Origin: JAHRAW01 sp965249835
GTDB taxonomy: Bacteria; Pseudomonadota; Gammaproteobacteria; Arenicellales; Poriferihabitantaceae
Length of the DNA: 64,000 bases
Direction of reading: 5' to 3'
NCBI GenBank assembly: GCA_965249835.1
Contig: CBDFMY010000003.1
Location: 1,488,001-1,552,000 of the forward strand
In this document: positions 1 through 9,182 of the stretch, one piece after another
Layout: the number at the start of each line of letters is the position of its first letter
How positions within the stretch are numbered: position 1 is the stretch's first letter
The notes under the pieces: model-generated
What the model saw: the letters and a program-made list of their open reading frames with translations, nothing else
Database searches by the model: none
Told to the model about the DNA's origin: nothing
Program-made: the position numbers and the translations under genes

Positions 1-465
1 CCCGACTGCAACTTCATCGGTGTCGAAGTTCATCGCCCCGGTATCGGTCGTTTGCTGTTGCAACTCCAATCTCGCAACATTAATAATGTTCGAGTATTTT
101 GCGCCGACGGCATTGAAGTGTTATCCACGGCAATCGCGCCGCAGGCTCTGGACGCGATTTATCTTTACTTCCCCGACCCGTGGCCCAAGAAAAAACATCA
201 TAAGCGCAGAATCATGCAAACGCCATTCGTCAATCTGGCAGCCGAGCGATTAACCGCCGCCGGTTGTTTGCACTTCGCCACCGACTGGCAGCCTTACTCC
301 GAACAAGCCCTTGAGATACTGGAACAATCCGGCAGATTTGAAAACTGCGCCGGCACCGGCCAATTCTCCCCACGCCCGCCCGAACGCCCGCTGACCAAAT
401 TCGAACGCCGCGGCCGCAAACTCGGATACGAGGTTTGGGATATTGTTATGCGCAAGGCGGGGTGA
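1..465 (+). CDS. trmB: tRNA (guanine-N7-)-methyltransferase, 3' part
   Basis: The frame is open from base 1 to a TGA at 463-465, so this is the C-terminal ~154 residues of a gene that starts before the window. TrmB uses S-adenosylmethionine to methylate G46 of tRNA to m7G in the cytoplasm. The family hallmarks are visible: the acidic GVEVHRPG segment that binds SAM, the FPDPWPKKKHHKRR motif (substrate and catalytic loop), the ATDWQPY segment, and the C-terminal TKFERRG-LG motif. An internal ATG at position 52 lies inside the SAM domain and is not the start. The stop falls 63 bp before the inverted repeat of an insertion sequence, so the gene itself looks intact. Confidence 0.93.
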   Translation, partial: PDCNFIGVEVHRPGIGRLLLQLQSRNINNVRVFCADGIEVLSTAIAPQALDAIYLYFPDPWPKKKHHKRRIMQTPFVNLAAERLTAAGCLHFATDWQPYSEQALEILEQSGRFENCAGTGQFSPRPPERPLTKFERRGRKLGYEVWDIVMRKAG

Positions 466-528
466 TGAAAATTGATCGCCGTTCATGTTATGTCGCGTTT
501 ATTTATGTTAATTTTTGGATAATTTTTG

Positions 529-1235
529 GGGCTGTCCTAGATAACTAAATTTATCGTAGGATAGCAGAATGAGAAAGAGTCGTTTAAGCCAGTATAAACA
601 AAATCGATTAATTGAGTTATTTGTGGCGGGTGCGACAGCCAGAACGGCCGCGTCGTTAGTGGGTATTAACAAGACGACTGCCGGTTATTATTTTCACCGC
701 CTTCGTGGTCTGATTTATCGCAACGATGACAATGGCGGGTTGATGGCCGGCGAGATTGAGGTGGATGAAAGTTATTTTGGCGGAAAACGCAAAGGCAAGC
801 GCGGTCGCGGGGCGAGCGGCAAGGTGCCGGTATTTGGCTTGCTTAAACGAGATGGCAGGGTGTATGCGGTGCCCATAGCCGATGCTCGGAGTAAAACCCT
901 GATGCCGATTATTCGGCGCAAGGTGAAGCCGGACAGCGTGGTTTATTCCGATTCATTTCGCGGTTATAATGTGCTGGATGTATCTGAGTTTAAGCATCTG
1001 CGCATTAATCATAGCAAAATGTTTGCCGACGAGCAGAATCACATCAATGGCATTGAGAATTTTTGGAGCCAGGCGAAGCGGCAATTACGCAAGTTTAACG
1101 GGGTTCCGAGGGGTCATTTTCCGCTGTTTTTGAAGGAGTGTGAGTGGCGTTTTAACAACAGTGACCCAAAGTCTCAATTAAGTCAATTGAAACAATGGGT
1201 TAGAGACAATATGGGTTAGTTATCTAGGACAGCCC
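529..1235 (+). mobile_element. IS1016-like insertion sequence (IS1595 family)
   Basis: The element is bounded by perfect 20-bp inverted repeats at 529-548 and 1216-1235, beginning GGGCTGTCCTAGATAAC, which is the terminal sequence I associate with IS1016. It contains one intact transposase gene. I could not find a convincing target-site duplication: the flanks (AATTTTTG on the left, ATAATTAA on the right) are both AT-rich but not identical. The right terminal repeat starts inside the transposase stop region, as is common for compact elements. Confidence 0.88.
569..1219 (+). CDS. IS1595-family (IS1016 group) transposase
   Basis: This 216-residue protein matches the usual size of IS1016 transposases. 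An N-terminal helix-turn-helix (about residues 20-45, AARTAASLVGINKTTAGYYF) is followed by the DDE-type catalytic core: the first Asp in EVDESYFGG, the second in VVYSDSFRGY, and the third acidic/Asn region in the HINGIENFWSQAKR motif. It would catalyse cut or copy-and-paste movement of the surrounding element by acting on the 20-bp terminal repeats. The reading frame is uninterrupted, so the element may still be active. It sits between trmB and an AT-rich defence-like operon. Confidence 0.93.
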   Translation: MRKSRLSQYKQNRLIELFVAGATARTAASLVGINKTTAGYYFHRLRGLIYRNDDNGGLMAGEIEVDESYFGGKRKGKRGRGASGKVPVFGLLKRDGRVYAVPIADARSKTLMPIIRRKVKPDSVVYSDSFRGYNVLDVSEFKHLRINHSKMFADEQNHINGIENFWSQAKRQLRKFNGVPRGHFPLFLKECEWRFNNSDPKSQLSQLKQWVRDNMG

Positions 1236-1310
1236 ATAATTAAATTTTATATTTTTTCTCTTACGCACGTAATGCCAATACTTGTCTGGTTCATTTCAGA
1301 TTGATGATAA

Positions 1311-2513
1311 TTAGTTTGGTGGCTTTTTGTATAGTGTTACTTTGAAATGATCTTCAGTGGACTCAAAAACTGGCTCACTATTGTTATATTCCAACATCAA
1401 TGGGATGACTTTGAGCCGAATGCCCATTCCTTGCTGTTCTAGATAACCGTAATCTCTGAAAATTTTAGATGACAGTGGATTACGTTGTACAGATACGCCA
1501 CTTTTTACCCTATCCACTGTCATGCCGTTGGGCAATGCGCCGGGACTGGTTATTTCAAAGCGATCGGTGTAAATAACAACACGCACATAATCTTGCTTTG
1601 TCCAGTCTCGATGAATGAGAGCATTGATTACTAATTCCCTTATTACTTCTTTAGGATAATCCCATACTTTCTCACGAGTCATGTGCCTTAATTCTTCTCG
1701 GCTGATATATTCCTGCAAACGTATATTTTCATGCAATGCTGTTTCAATTGGACGAGACATCTGACTTGAACCTTGATACTCCACTAATGGAATATCAAAA
1801 TCTTCGTCAAATAAAGCGTTATAGTCCTTGTGTTCTCCTGCATAAACGGTGAGTCTGATACCTGCCTGTGGCAGTTTTAGTTTCGGTGTTCTTGCAAACA
1901 GTGCGTAGGAAAAATAGCTGCAGGTTAAATTATGCGAGTCGCCCACCAAAAAATTGTGATCAATAAGAAGTTTTTGCAAGTCATCACTGGTTGGGTAGTT
2001 CAGAATATTATAGAAATATTCCCTGTAACGTCGTTCATCCAAGTCTGTAATTGTGGAGCCATGAACGGGAAATTTTTCTGCTGATAACAAACCACCAGTT
2101 TCAAACAATCTTGCTTGTTGTTCGCGTGTCGCTAATCGACACGTATTACCGTAACGAACATATGTATCTTCACGGTCGTCATGTCTTAAGACATATGGCT
2201 TGTTATTACCTTGATGGACATTTATTACGGCGACCCTTTTATTTTCAAGAACAGTTTCTTCGTATTCTGGCAAAATATAAGGATGAACATATCTATTTAT
2301 GACGGTGTCCATCAACCATTCGTGGAAATTATCTCTTTGGATGCCACTGACACTACCATCGTCTTCAATGCCCATTAAAATTTTACCGCCAGTCATATTG
2401 GCAAAGCCAACAATTTCCTTAGCTAACGACTCGGGACGAATGTCATCTCGCTTGTATTCAAGAGTAGACCCTTCTCCTTGACCAATCAGTTCTAATAGTT
2501 CGCTTTTTAACAT
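1311..2513 (-). CDS. AlbA_2 (Schlafen-like) DNA-binding / HATPase protein
   Basis: This 400-residue protein has an N-terminal AlbA_2 (Schlafen-related) domain, seen as EGSTLEYKRDD near residue 15 and GGKILMGIEDDGSVSGI near 42-60. Its C-terminal half resembles the GHKL-like ATP-binding domain of so-called RecG-like transcriptional regulators: PKEVIRELVINALIHRDW (Asn of the N box) and LEQQGMGIRL (G box). Such proteins are poorly characterised; some are regulators and some sit in phage-defence islands. The start lies 12 bp after the stop of the TrlF-like gene on the same strand, so the two are probably co-transcribed. Base composition is AT-rich compared with flanking housekeeping genes, suggesting acquisition. 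Its exact role is unknown. Confidence 0.8.
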   Translation of the reverse strand: MLKSELLELIGQGEGSTLEYKRDDIRPESLAKEIVGFANMTGGKILMGIEDDGSVSGIQRDNFHEWLMDTVINRYVHPYILPEYEETVLENKRVAVINVHQGNNKPYVLRHDDREDTYVRYGNTCRLATREQQARLFETGGLLSAEKFPVHGSTITDLDERRYREYFYNILNYPTSDDLQKLLIDHNFLVGDSHNLTCSYFSYALFARTPKLKLPQAGIRLTVYAGEHKDYNALFDEDFDIPLVEYQGSSQMSRPIETALHENIRLQEYISREELRHMTREKVWDYPKEVIRELVINALIHRDWTKQDYVRVVIYTDRFEITSPGALPNGMTVDRVKSGVSVQRNPLSSKIFRDYGYLEQQGMGIRLKVIPLMLEYNNSEPVFESTEDHFKVTLYKKPPN

Positions 2514-2525
2514 TTGATAGATCCT

Positions 2526-5168
2526 TTAAAAACCGTATTTCTCTTTACGAATATTAAAAGCAGCCTTTCCTCCTTCTAATATTTCTGCTGATTGCTTACC
2601 CACTTCTAATTTGTCAATAGAACCAATATTTTCAACAAACCCTTTATCTTTTTCGCTGCCAAGCACAGCAATTAACTCAGCATCGCCAAACACCGGGATG
2701 TTGGCGTTGTGAGTTGCAAACAAAAATTGTCGTTTGGTCTTGGATTTTCTTAGATCCTGCACAATGCGTTCCGCTATAAATGCGTTGTCTAAATTGTCTT
2801 CTGGTTGGTCGATTATAAGAGGGTCATCGCAACTTAATAGGAGTAAATTTAAGATGGCCGTACATTTCTGACCAGTGGACAGATCGCCAAGCGGCACATA
2901 GTGTGGATCATTTTCTCCATGCGCTGTATTTAGATCAATGTCAATTCTGTCTTTTAGTTCAATTTCCTCTAACGCTAACCGGTCGGATAAGCCTAGGCTG
3001 GTTAGTTTTTTCGCAACACCATGTGTCAATCCATATTCATCCATAAAAGCATTGGCATTTTGCTTTTTTATCCATTGTGACCATTCCACTAAATCTAATT
3101 GTATGCCATCACTATCCAGCCACTGTGTTCTGGCTTTACCAATGCCATCAATGCCACCCAAAAAACCTTTCAGTGCCTCCGTATTTCCATAACGCACCAC
3201 TTTTATTTTTACTTTGCCCTTTAACTCTCCTTTATTCAATTTTTTTACTGATTCATTTATGGCAGTATAATGATTAAAGGCAGTATCACGATACTCTTCC
3301 AGCAAAGTTTTCCTTTCTGATTCAAGTTCTTTAACAATCCTTTCCTGGTTTTTGTGTACCTGTTTTTGCTTTTCTATCAAGGTCAGCCGTTTAACAATAG
3401 TCTGATATTCCGCTCCTAATTCCTTACCGCTCTTGCCTGCTTGTTCAGGCAACTGGGCAATCGCCTGATTTAATGCGTCTCGAATCTTGTTTGATGCATC
3501 CTGCCATGGCGATTGTATGGCTTGATATTTATCTTTAGCACTGTGAAATCCCTTGTTGGCATCTTCAACCATCTTATTCATTGTTTTTTGCAAATCTTCA
3601 AAAATTTCCCGCGATTTTCGTATATATTCCATATTTGGAAGTTTCTGAATACTGGCATCCTGAAGAAATGATAATTCAAATATTTCTTGATAATGATTTA
3701 TCCATTTTTCAATTAAGTAAAATTGCTCTTTGACTTTTTCCTGGATAGATTTTTCTTTTTCGATTAACTGAGTATCTTTTAATTTTTCAGATATACCTAG
3801 CTTATTAAATGACTCTGCTTGTTCTTTGAGTTTGTTTTCCGAACTAACTGCTTCATCTAACTTCTCAAATTCTGTATGCGCTCTTACCAATTTATCTCTG
3901 TTAGATGACAACCTGTTTTTGATTTCAGTAATATCAGCATCAAATTGAAAACTGTCTGGCAGAAAATTATTGATAAGGGATAGCTTGGCATCTTCATTTT
4001 TTTCAATTTCTAAAATTTCATTTTGCCCCAACAATTCAATATCAGGCAAAACTTCTTGGGGGCTCAAGTGAGACACCTCACCTTGTTCATTTTTCACAAC
4101 AGGTGCTTCTCCATAGCGTCTACTGATTATGTAACGATTACCTTGTAGCGCTTTTGAGAATACATTTAGAATAATCTGCGAATTATTGAGTGTTTTTGCA
4201 CGCAAAGCATCAATCGATTTAGTGTCAACATGTCTGGAGTTCAGATTTAAGACATAGCGTATGCTTTCAATTAAGGTTGATTTGCCTGTGCCTCTACCGC
4301 CAATAACTGCGTTAAGGTGTTTGGAGAGGGCTATCGCGGTGTCTTCAAAGAACCCTGCACCCTGCCACTGTATAGATTCAATAAACGAATATGGGCGTTC
4401 AGGTATCTGGTGATTCAGGCGAACGCGAGATTCTGGATCATAGAATGCCTGCTTAAATGCTTCAAAATCTGGTTTTGTCATTTTAATCAAACACGACGTT
4501 GATTTGTGTTTTAAATCTTCCGGCTTTGCAATGTCCTTGGCATTGATGATTACCATAGGATTTTCGCGGCGATAGTTATCTTCTTTATTAAGGATGGCGC
4601 GGTAATAAAACCCGCCTTCTGTTTGTTTTAGACTTTCGGTCGTAGTCCCTATTTGTGCTACCTTTAATAATGAATCTTGCCAAATGTTGTGTAGCTTAGC
4701 CTTTAGAACCCCTTTATCATCGGTACAATGCGCGGCATAAATGATTCCTTTCTCGCTTTCAATTATTTTAAAAATATTTGATGCGCTAAGTTTTGATGGA
4801 TTAGTTGGTTTCTGATCATCAATTTCAAGTTTGGAGATACAACCAATTAATTTATTTTTGGAATACGATTCTGGAAAGAGGCATACGAAATGAACTTTTT
4901 CACTGGAGCAAATTTCAAACCCAGGAAATACAACGATATTATTGTTTTTTAAAAATTCTCGCAATCTTTCAGAATCTTCAATACTGCCATGATCGGCTAA
5001 ACCCACAACCTCGATATCGTTGCTATTACAATGTTGTAGAATTCCTTTGTTATAAACTTCCTCGTCAGTAGCAGTCTCTCCGCGATATTCACGGTAACTA
5101 TAAGAATTAACTTGTAGCGCGCATTTATAAAAACGCGCGCCCTCGTATGGAACTTGATTGCTCATCAT
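2526..5168 (-). CDS. TrlF-type PHP domain / SMC-like ATPase
   Basis: This 880-residue protein combines an N-terminal PHP-like phosphoesterase region (about residues 10-120; VVGLADHGSIEDS, FPGFEICSSEKVHFV) with an ABC/SMC-type ATPase split by coiled coil. The Walker A motif is IGGRGTGKSTLIES (about residue 290), the signature-like motif is LSTGQKCTAIL, the Walker B is PLIIDQPEDNLDN, and the H-loop is LFATHNANIPV. About 330 charged residues between the ATPase halves form the coiled coil. The layout is that of TrlF-family ATPases and is reminiscent of RloC/PrrC-type nucleases, which cleave RNA when restriction is subverted. The start overlaps the upstream small gene by 4 bp (ATGA), showing translational coupling. 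A defence role is inferred, not shown. Confidence 0.8.
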   Translation of the reverse strand: MMSNQVPYEGARFYKCALQVNSYSYREYRGETATDEEVYNKGILQHCNSNDIEVVGLADHGSIEDSERLREFLKNNNIVVFPGFEICSSEKVHFVCLFPESYSKNKLIGCISKLEIDDQKPTNPSKLSASNIFKIIESEKGIIYAAHCTDDKGVLKAKLHNIWQDSLLKVAQIGTTTESLKQTEGGFYYRAILNKEDNYRRENPMVIINAKDIAKPEDLKHKSTSCLIKMTKPDFEAFKQAFYDPESRVRLNHQIPERPYSFIESIQWQGAGFFEDTAIALSKHLNAVIGGRGTGKSTLIESIRYVLNLNSRHVDTKSIDALRAKTLNNSQIILNVFSKALQGNRYIISRRYGEAPVVKNEQGEVSHLSPQEVLPDIELLGQNEILEIEKNEDAKLSLINNFLPDSFQFDADITEIKNRLSSNRDKLVRAHTEFEKLDEAVSSENKLKEQAESFNKLGISEKLKDTQLIEKEKSIQEKVKEQFYLIEKWINHYQEIFELSFLQDASIQKLPNMEYIRKSREIFEDLQKTMNKMVEDANKGFHSAKDKYQAIQSPWQDASNKIRDALNQAIAQLPEQAGKSGKELGAEYQTIVKRLTLIEKQKQVHKNQERIVKELESERKTLLEEYRDTAFNHYTAINESVKKLNKGELKGKVKIKVVRYGNTEALKGFLGGIDGIGKARTQWLDSDGIQLDLVEWSQWIKKQNANAFMDEYGLTHGVAKKLTSLGLSDRLALEEIELKDRIDIDLNTAHGENDPHYVPLGDLSTGQKCTAILNLLLLSCDDPLIIDQPEDNLDNAFIAERIVQDLRKSKTKRQFLFATHNANIPVFGDAELIAVLGSEKDKGFVENIGSIDKLEVGKQSAEILEGGKAAFNIRKEKYGF

Positions 5169-5599
5169 TTCACCTCTGTCGGCGCATCCAAAAACCGCAA
5201 ACTTTCGCTTCCTCTATCATCCACTATTTTAACAGCAATGCGTTCATTTTCACCGAGATCAAACGGCAGGGAGAGGGTGCCACGGTAGGGTTCGATTAAC
5301 TCTTCGCTTACCTCGGATTTGAGATTTTTCGGTAGTTTACCCCAGGATTTGTTGCGCAGCGGAATTTTGCGTTGCCCGCCAAACAAATCTATTTGGCGAT
5401 TTTCATTGTCGCTATACTTTCTGATCACCTCCACAATAGTGTGCGGGTCGTATTCATAACGCCGCCGCTCGCCCTTGTCCGGGTCGCTACTCGGCGTGAC
5501 CAGCCCGACCTGCGGATTATTCGCCCGCGCCTTGTCGGTGTGCTGGTAGGATTCGACTGGTCTTTTGGGGTTTTTCGCCATTCTCTGTTTTGACATCAT
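5165..5599 (-). CDS. Small protein made of type III methylase ends (internally deleted Mod remnant)
   Basis: The 144-residue product begins like many type III or adenine-specific DNA methyltransferases: KNPKRPVESYQHTDKARANN, then a VGLVTP-DPD segment and YEYDPH (residues 8-55). Its last ~45 residues, PYRGTLSLPFDLGENERIAV and onward, resemble the C-terminus of the same enzymes. The whole catalytic core (FxGxG and NPPY or DPPY motifs) is absent. It therefore looks like an in-frame internal deletion of a mod gene, yet it is an open frame that overlaps the TrlF-like start by ATGA and may be maintained as part of that operon. Alternatively it is a genuine short protein family that accompanies TrlF. 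I cannot assign a function. Confidence 0.6.
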   Translation of the reverse strand: MMSKQRMAKNPKRPVESYQHTDKARANNPQVGLVTPSSDPDKGERRRYEYDPHTIVEVIRKYSDNENRQIDLFGGQRKIPLRNKSWGKLPKNLKSEVSEELIEPYRGTLSLPFDLGENERIAVKIVDDRGSESLRFLDAPTEVK

Positions 5600-5648
5600 C
5601 TGGCATCGCTTGCCATCGACGGGGTTTCGCCGCCTACTTTACTATATT

Positions 5649-7706
5649 TTAGTCATCTGTCCGGTGCGGCGTAGTGAAATCCCGCGTCAATTCCGCTTCA
5701 AGCGTTTCAATGGAGTCAATCGCCGCCGAACATTCCAGTCCCCGACAAATATACGCGACCGTTCCGCGTTGCGCTTTTCTTTGTGCGAGTGCTTGCGGTA
5801 AGCCGGTGGTTTTGCCGGGGATGGCGAGGGTCATGTTTTCCGGGTGATAGTGGCGTCGGCAGATTGCTTGCCAAGCGTTCATCTGCGTTGCATCGCCGCG
5901 GAGGATGATGGTCGCGTGGTCGGGTTCAAATGCTTGCAACGCCATGCTGAGCGAGCCGTATACCGACGGCATTTTGCCCAGGGCGTCGGCGAACAGGTGC
6001 AAGGTTTTTTCTGCGCTTTGGAGATAGCGCGTGTTGCCGAGCAGGTGTCCGAGTTTGCACAATGCGCGCACCGCGGCACCGTTGCCGGAGGGGATGGCAT
6101 CGTCGGGTCCGGTCTTTGGGCGGTGCAGGAGTTTTTCGTGGTCGTGGGATGTGAAGAAAAACCCGCCCGCGTCGGTGTCTTCAAAGTGCGCGAGCATGGC
6201 ATCGCATATTTCGGTCGCAAAGGCCAAATCTTCGCTGCGCCATTTCGCTTGCAACAATTCAACGATGCCTTCGGCGAGAAAAGCGTAGTCATCCAGATAA
6301 CCGTTCAAGTGCGCTTCGCCGTTGCGGCTGGTCACCAGCAAGCGGCCGTCCCGCCACATGGTTGCGCGAATAAAATCCAGCGCGGCGCATGCCGATTCGG
6401 CGAAGTCATCGCGCCCGAGCGTGATGGCGGCGCGCGCCATGCCTTTGATCATCAAGCCGTTCCACGCGGTTAAAATTTTGTCATCCAGTGCCGGGCGGAT
6501 GCGTTGCTCGCGTTGTGCCAGCAATTTTGTTTTGGCCGAGCGCAACGCATCGTTATTGAACGCGCCGCGTATTTCATCGTTCGGGTTGATGTTGAAATGC
6601 CACTTGCCTTCAAAGTTGGGTTCGCCGACGAGTGCGTAATAATTTTCCAGCGCGGCATATCCATCGGTGTCGAGCAGTGCGCGCAAATCGGTTTCGCTCC
6701 ACACATAATATTTTCCTTCCACGCCTTCGGAATCGGCATCCAATGTTGAAGCGTAGCCGCCGTGTCCTTGTTGCATTTCGCGGATGACCCAGGCCGCGGT
6801 TTGTTCGACGATGGTGCGATAAACTAGGTCACCGAAATAGCGCCAGCCGTCGCTGTATAGCGTCAACAGTTGCGCATTGTCGTATAGCATTTTTTCGAAA
6901 TGCGGAATACACCATTGGCGATCCACCGAGTAGCGAAAGAAGCCGCCGCCGAGTTGATCGAACAATCCGCCCTCGGCCATCTTGCGCAAGGTTAAATTAA
7001 AAAAGCGCAAACTTTCTTTGCCATTATTTCGCGCGCCATGACGAAGCAGCAACTCCAGTTGTGTCGGGTGCGGAAATTTCGGCGCATCGCCGAGGCCGCC
7101 GAACGTCCAATCAAATTGACCGGACAATTCCTGCGTTGCCTTTTTCAAAGTGCGCGCCGCCATCGGTAATTTTGATTCCGATGTTAAAGACGGCATCGGA
7201 TTAAGTCGCGTCATGGCTTGTTCGAAAGAATGATGATGACCGTCCATCTGCGCACGATTCTGGCGGTAGTGCGCCGCGACTTTTTCCAGCACTTCGCCAA
7301 ACCCGGGCATCCCCATGCGCGGTGTCGGCGGAAAATAGGTGCCGGCAAAAAACGGCGCGTGTCCGTGGGGTGTCAAAGCCAGCGTCAATGGCCATCCGCC
7401 CGGCCGTTGCGCCAGCATCTGGTGTGCGCTTTGATAGATTTTGTCGAGGTCGGGACGCTCTTCGCGATCCACTTTAATGCACACGAATAATTCATTCATC
7501 TGCGCGGCAATTTCTTCATCCTCAAAACTCTCGCGCTCCATCACATGACACCAGTGGCATGCCGAATAGCCGATGGACAGCAGGATCGGCTTGTCCTGCG
7601 TGGTCGCCAGCGCCAGCGCCGCCGGGCTCCACGGATGCCAGTCCACCGGATTGTTGGCGTGTTGCAACAGGTAGGGGCTGGTTTGGGTGCGTAGTTGATT
7701 GGCCAT
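5649..7706 (-). CDS. Thioredoxin-domain DUF255 protein (YyaL/SPATA20 family)
   Basis: This 685-residue protein matches the YyaL/spermatogenesis-associated-20 family in length and layout. An N-terminal thioredoxin-like DUF255 domain contains the family motif YSACHWCHVMERESFED (about residues 45-61). It is followed by an alpha/alpha toroid resembling N-acylglucosamine 2-epimerase and glycosyl hydrolase folds (GGLGDAPKFPHP, GGFFRYSVDRQWCIPHFEKM, GYASTLDADSEGVEGKYYVW, ILTAWNGLMI). The biochemical role is not established in bacteria; the CHWCH motif suggests redox or metal chemistry. It is transcribed away from lgt, with a short (70-bp) divergent spacer. Recognition is firm, the function is not. 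Confidence 0.85.
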   Translation of the reverse strand: MANQLRTQTSPYLLQHANNPVDWHPWSPAALALATTQDKPILLSIGYSACHWCHVMERESFEDEEIAAQMNELFVCIKVDREERPDLDKIYQSAHQMLAQRPGGWPLTLALTPHGHAPFFAGTYFPPTPRMGMPGFGEVLEKVAAHYRQNRAQMDGHHHSFEQAMTRLNPMPSLTSESKLPMAARTLKKATQELSGQFDWTFGGLGDAPKFPHPTQLELLLRHGARNNGKESLRFFNLTLRKMAEGGLFDQLGGGFFRYSVDRQWCIPHFEKMLYDNAQLLTLYSDGWRYFGDLVYRTIVEQTAAWVIREMQQGHGGYASTLDADSEGVEGKYYVWSETDLRALLDTDGYAALENYYALVGEPNFEGKWHFNINPNDEIRGAFNNDALRSAKTKLLAQREQRIRPALDDKILTAWNGLMIKGMARAAITLGRDDFAESACAALDFIRATMWRDGRLLVTSRNGEAHLNGYLDDYAFLAEGIVELLQAKWRSEDLAFATEICDAMLAHFEDTDAGGFFFTSHDHEKLLHRPKTGPDDAIPSGNGAAVRALCKLGHLLGNTRYLQSAEKTLHLFADALGKMPSVYGSLSMALQAFEPDHATIILRGDATQMNAWQAICRRHYHPENMTLAIPGKTTGLPQALAQRKAQRGTVAYICRGLECSAAIDSIETLEAELTRDFTTPHRTDD

Positions 7707-7776
7707 GTGTTACATTGCGGGATGCGAAAAACCATTGGGGAAAAATCGCTCGTGAATAAACTTTTTTCCGCCAGTC

Positions 7777-8613
7777 GTGTTGCCGCATCATTCCCGTCCC
7801 AACGGAAATAACAAAGCGTTGATTATACATCCCGACTTCGATCCGGTGGCGGTGTCCATCGGCCCGCTGTCCATACATTGGTATGGGCTGATGTATCTCG
7901 CCGGTTTTGCCGCCGGCGGGTTGCTGGGCAGTTATCGGGCAACCCAGGCCGGCTCCGGCTGGCAGCCCGATGAAATGCTGGACCTGGTTTTTTACCTCGC
8001 CATCGGTGTCATCGTCGGCGGCCGACTGGGCTATGTGCTGTTCTATAACCCACTATTTTACCTCGGCAACCCGTCGGACATTTTCGCTTTGTGGGACGGC
8101 GGCATGTCGTTCCACGGCGGCTTGCTCGGCGTGCTGGCGGCGGCGTGGCTATACGCCCGCAAAACCCGCCGTGGTTTTCTTCAGGTCGGCGACTTCCTCG
8201 CGCCGTTGTGCATACCGGGGTTGGGGTTCGGTCGCCTCGGCAATTTCATCAATCAAGAACTGTGGGGCCGCGCCACCGATGTTCCCTGGGCGATGCTGTT
8301 TCCGGTCGTCCCCGACGCGCCCCGGCACCCGTCGCAACTGTATGAGTTTGCCCTGGAAGGCGTGCTTTTGTTCGTCATGGTGTGGGTTTACTCGTCGCGC
8401 CCGCGTGCGCCGGGCCGGGTATCCGGGCTGTTCCTGCTGGGCTACGGCGTGTTCCGATTCATCGTGGAGTTTTTTCGCGAACCCGATGCCCACCTCGGGC
8501 AAGTGGCACTTGAATGGATGAGCATGGGGCAACTGCTGAGTGTGCCGATGGTGTTGCTGGGCGTGGTTCTTTTGCTTCGCCGGGCTACGCCAGCGGCCAC
8601 TGCGCACGAATGA
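7777..8613 (+). CDS. lgt: Prolipoprotein diacylglyceryl transferase
   Basis: Lgt is an inner-membrane enzyme that transfers diacylglycerol from phosphatidylglycerol to the lipobox cysteine of prolipoproteins. Several hydrophobic segments alternate with the family signatures: SIHWYGLMYLAGF near the N-terminus, GGMSFHGGLLG, GRLGNFINQELWGR (the Lgt signature) and RHPSQLYEFALEG. Only non-ATG starts fit. GTG at 7777 gives 278 residues with a short polar extension; an in-frame TTG at 7819 would start immediately at LIIHPDFDP, which is closer to typical Lgt N-termini. I report the longer form, but the TTG may be the true start. It is followed by aroQ on the same strand. Confidence 0.93.
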   Translation: MLPHHSRPNGNNKALIIHPDFDPVAVSIGPLSIHWYGLMYLAGFAAGGLLGSYRATQAGSGWQPDEMLDLVFYLAIGVIVGGRLGYVLFYNPLFYLGNPSDIFALWDGGMSFHGGLLGVLAAAWLYARKTRRGFLQVGDFLAPLCIPGLGFGRLGNFINQELWGRATDVPWAMLFPVVPDAPRHPSQLYEFALEGVLLFVMVWVYSSRPRAPGRVSGLFLLGYGVFRFIVEFFREPDAHLGQVALEWMSMGQLLSVPMVLLGVVLLLRRATPAATAHE

Positions 8614-8712
8614 CAGCGAGCAAATAATTGGCGAAATGCGGCAAAAAACAAGGTAAACTCGGCGAACTGGACTGTAAAATACATCTTTGCGATAATCCAC
8701 GATAATCCACAC

Positions 8713-9171
8713 ATGGCAAAAATTCTGATATTACATGGCCCCAACCTCAACCTGCTGGGAACGCGCGAGCCCCGGCATTACGGGAATTCAAGTTTGGAGT
8801 CCATCGATCAAGCATTAAAGGCGTTGGCGACGGCCGACCAGAACGACTTGGAATGTCGGCAGAGCAATGCCGAGGATGAATTGATTAACTGGGTGCAACA
8901 GTCTGCCGCGGAACTGGTTGACTTTATGATTATCAATCCGGCGGCGTTCACGCACACCAGCGTTGCCCTGCGCGATGCGTTGTCGGCGGTGGCGATTCCG
9001 TTTATTGAGGTTCATCTGTCCAATGTGCATGCGCGCGAACCGTTTCGTCATCGATCGTATTTTTCCGATATTGCGGTTGGCGTGATTACCGGGCTGGGTG
9101 CGCGTGGTTATGAATTCGCCTATCACTCCGCGGCGGCGCATTTGAAACAAAATCACACGACCGCAAAATAA
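8713..9171 (+). CDS. aroQ: 3-dehydroquinate dehydratase, type II
   Basis: AroQ converts 3-dehydroquinate to 3-dehydroshikimate in the shikimate pathway in the cytoplasm. The 152-residue length is typical for the dodecameric type II enzyme. The N-terminal signature ILILHGPNLNLLGTREP (residues 4-20) and active-site residues are present: Tyr of RHYGN, Asn and His in IINPAAFTHTSVALRDAL, and EVHLSNVHAREPFRHRSY. The ATG at 8713 is the only sensible start. It sits 11 bp upstream of accB, a widespread gammaproteobacterial aroQ-accB-accC arrangement, so the three are probably one operon. Confidence 0.97.
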   Translation: MAKILILHGPNLNLLGTREPRHYGNSSLESIDQALKALATADQNDLECRQSNAEDELINWVQQSAAELVDFMIINPAAFTHTSVALRDALSAVAIPFIEVHLSNVHAREPFRHRSYFSDIAVGVITGLGARGYEFAYHSAAAHLKQNHTTAK

Positions 9172-9182
9172 CACAAAATAAC

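Noticed and set aside
521..1243. Target-site duplication of the IS1016-like element
   Set aside because: The flanking octamers AATTTTTG and ATAATTAA are both AT-rich but not the same; I could not establish a duplication.
5844..7490. Large antisense frames opposite the DUF255 protein gene
   Set aside because: GC-rich shadow frames with low-complexity translation and no recognisable domains.
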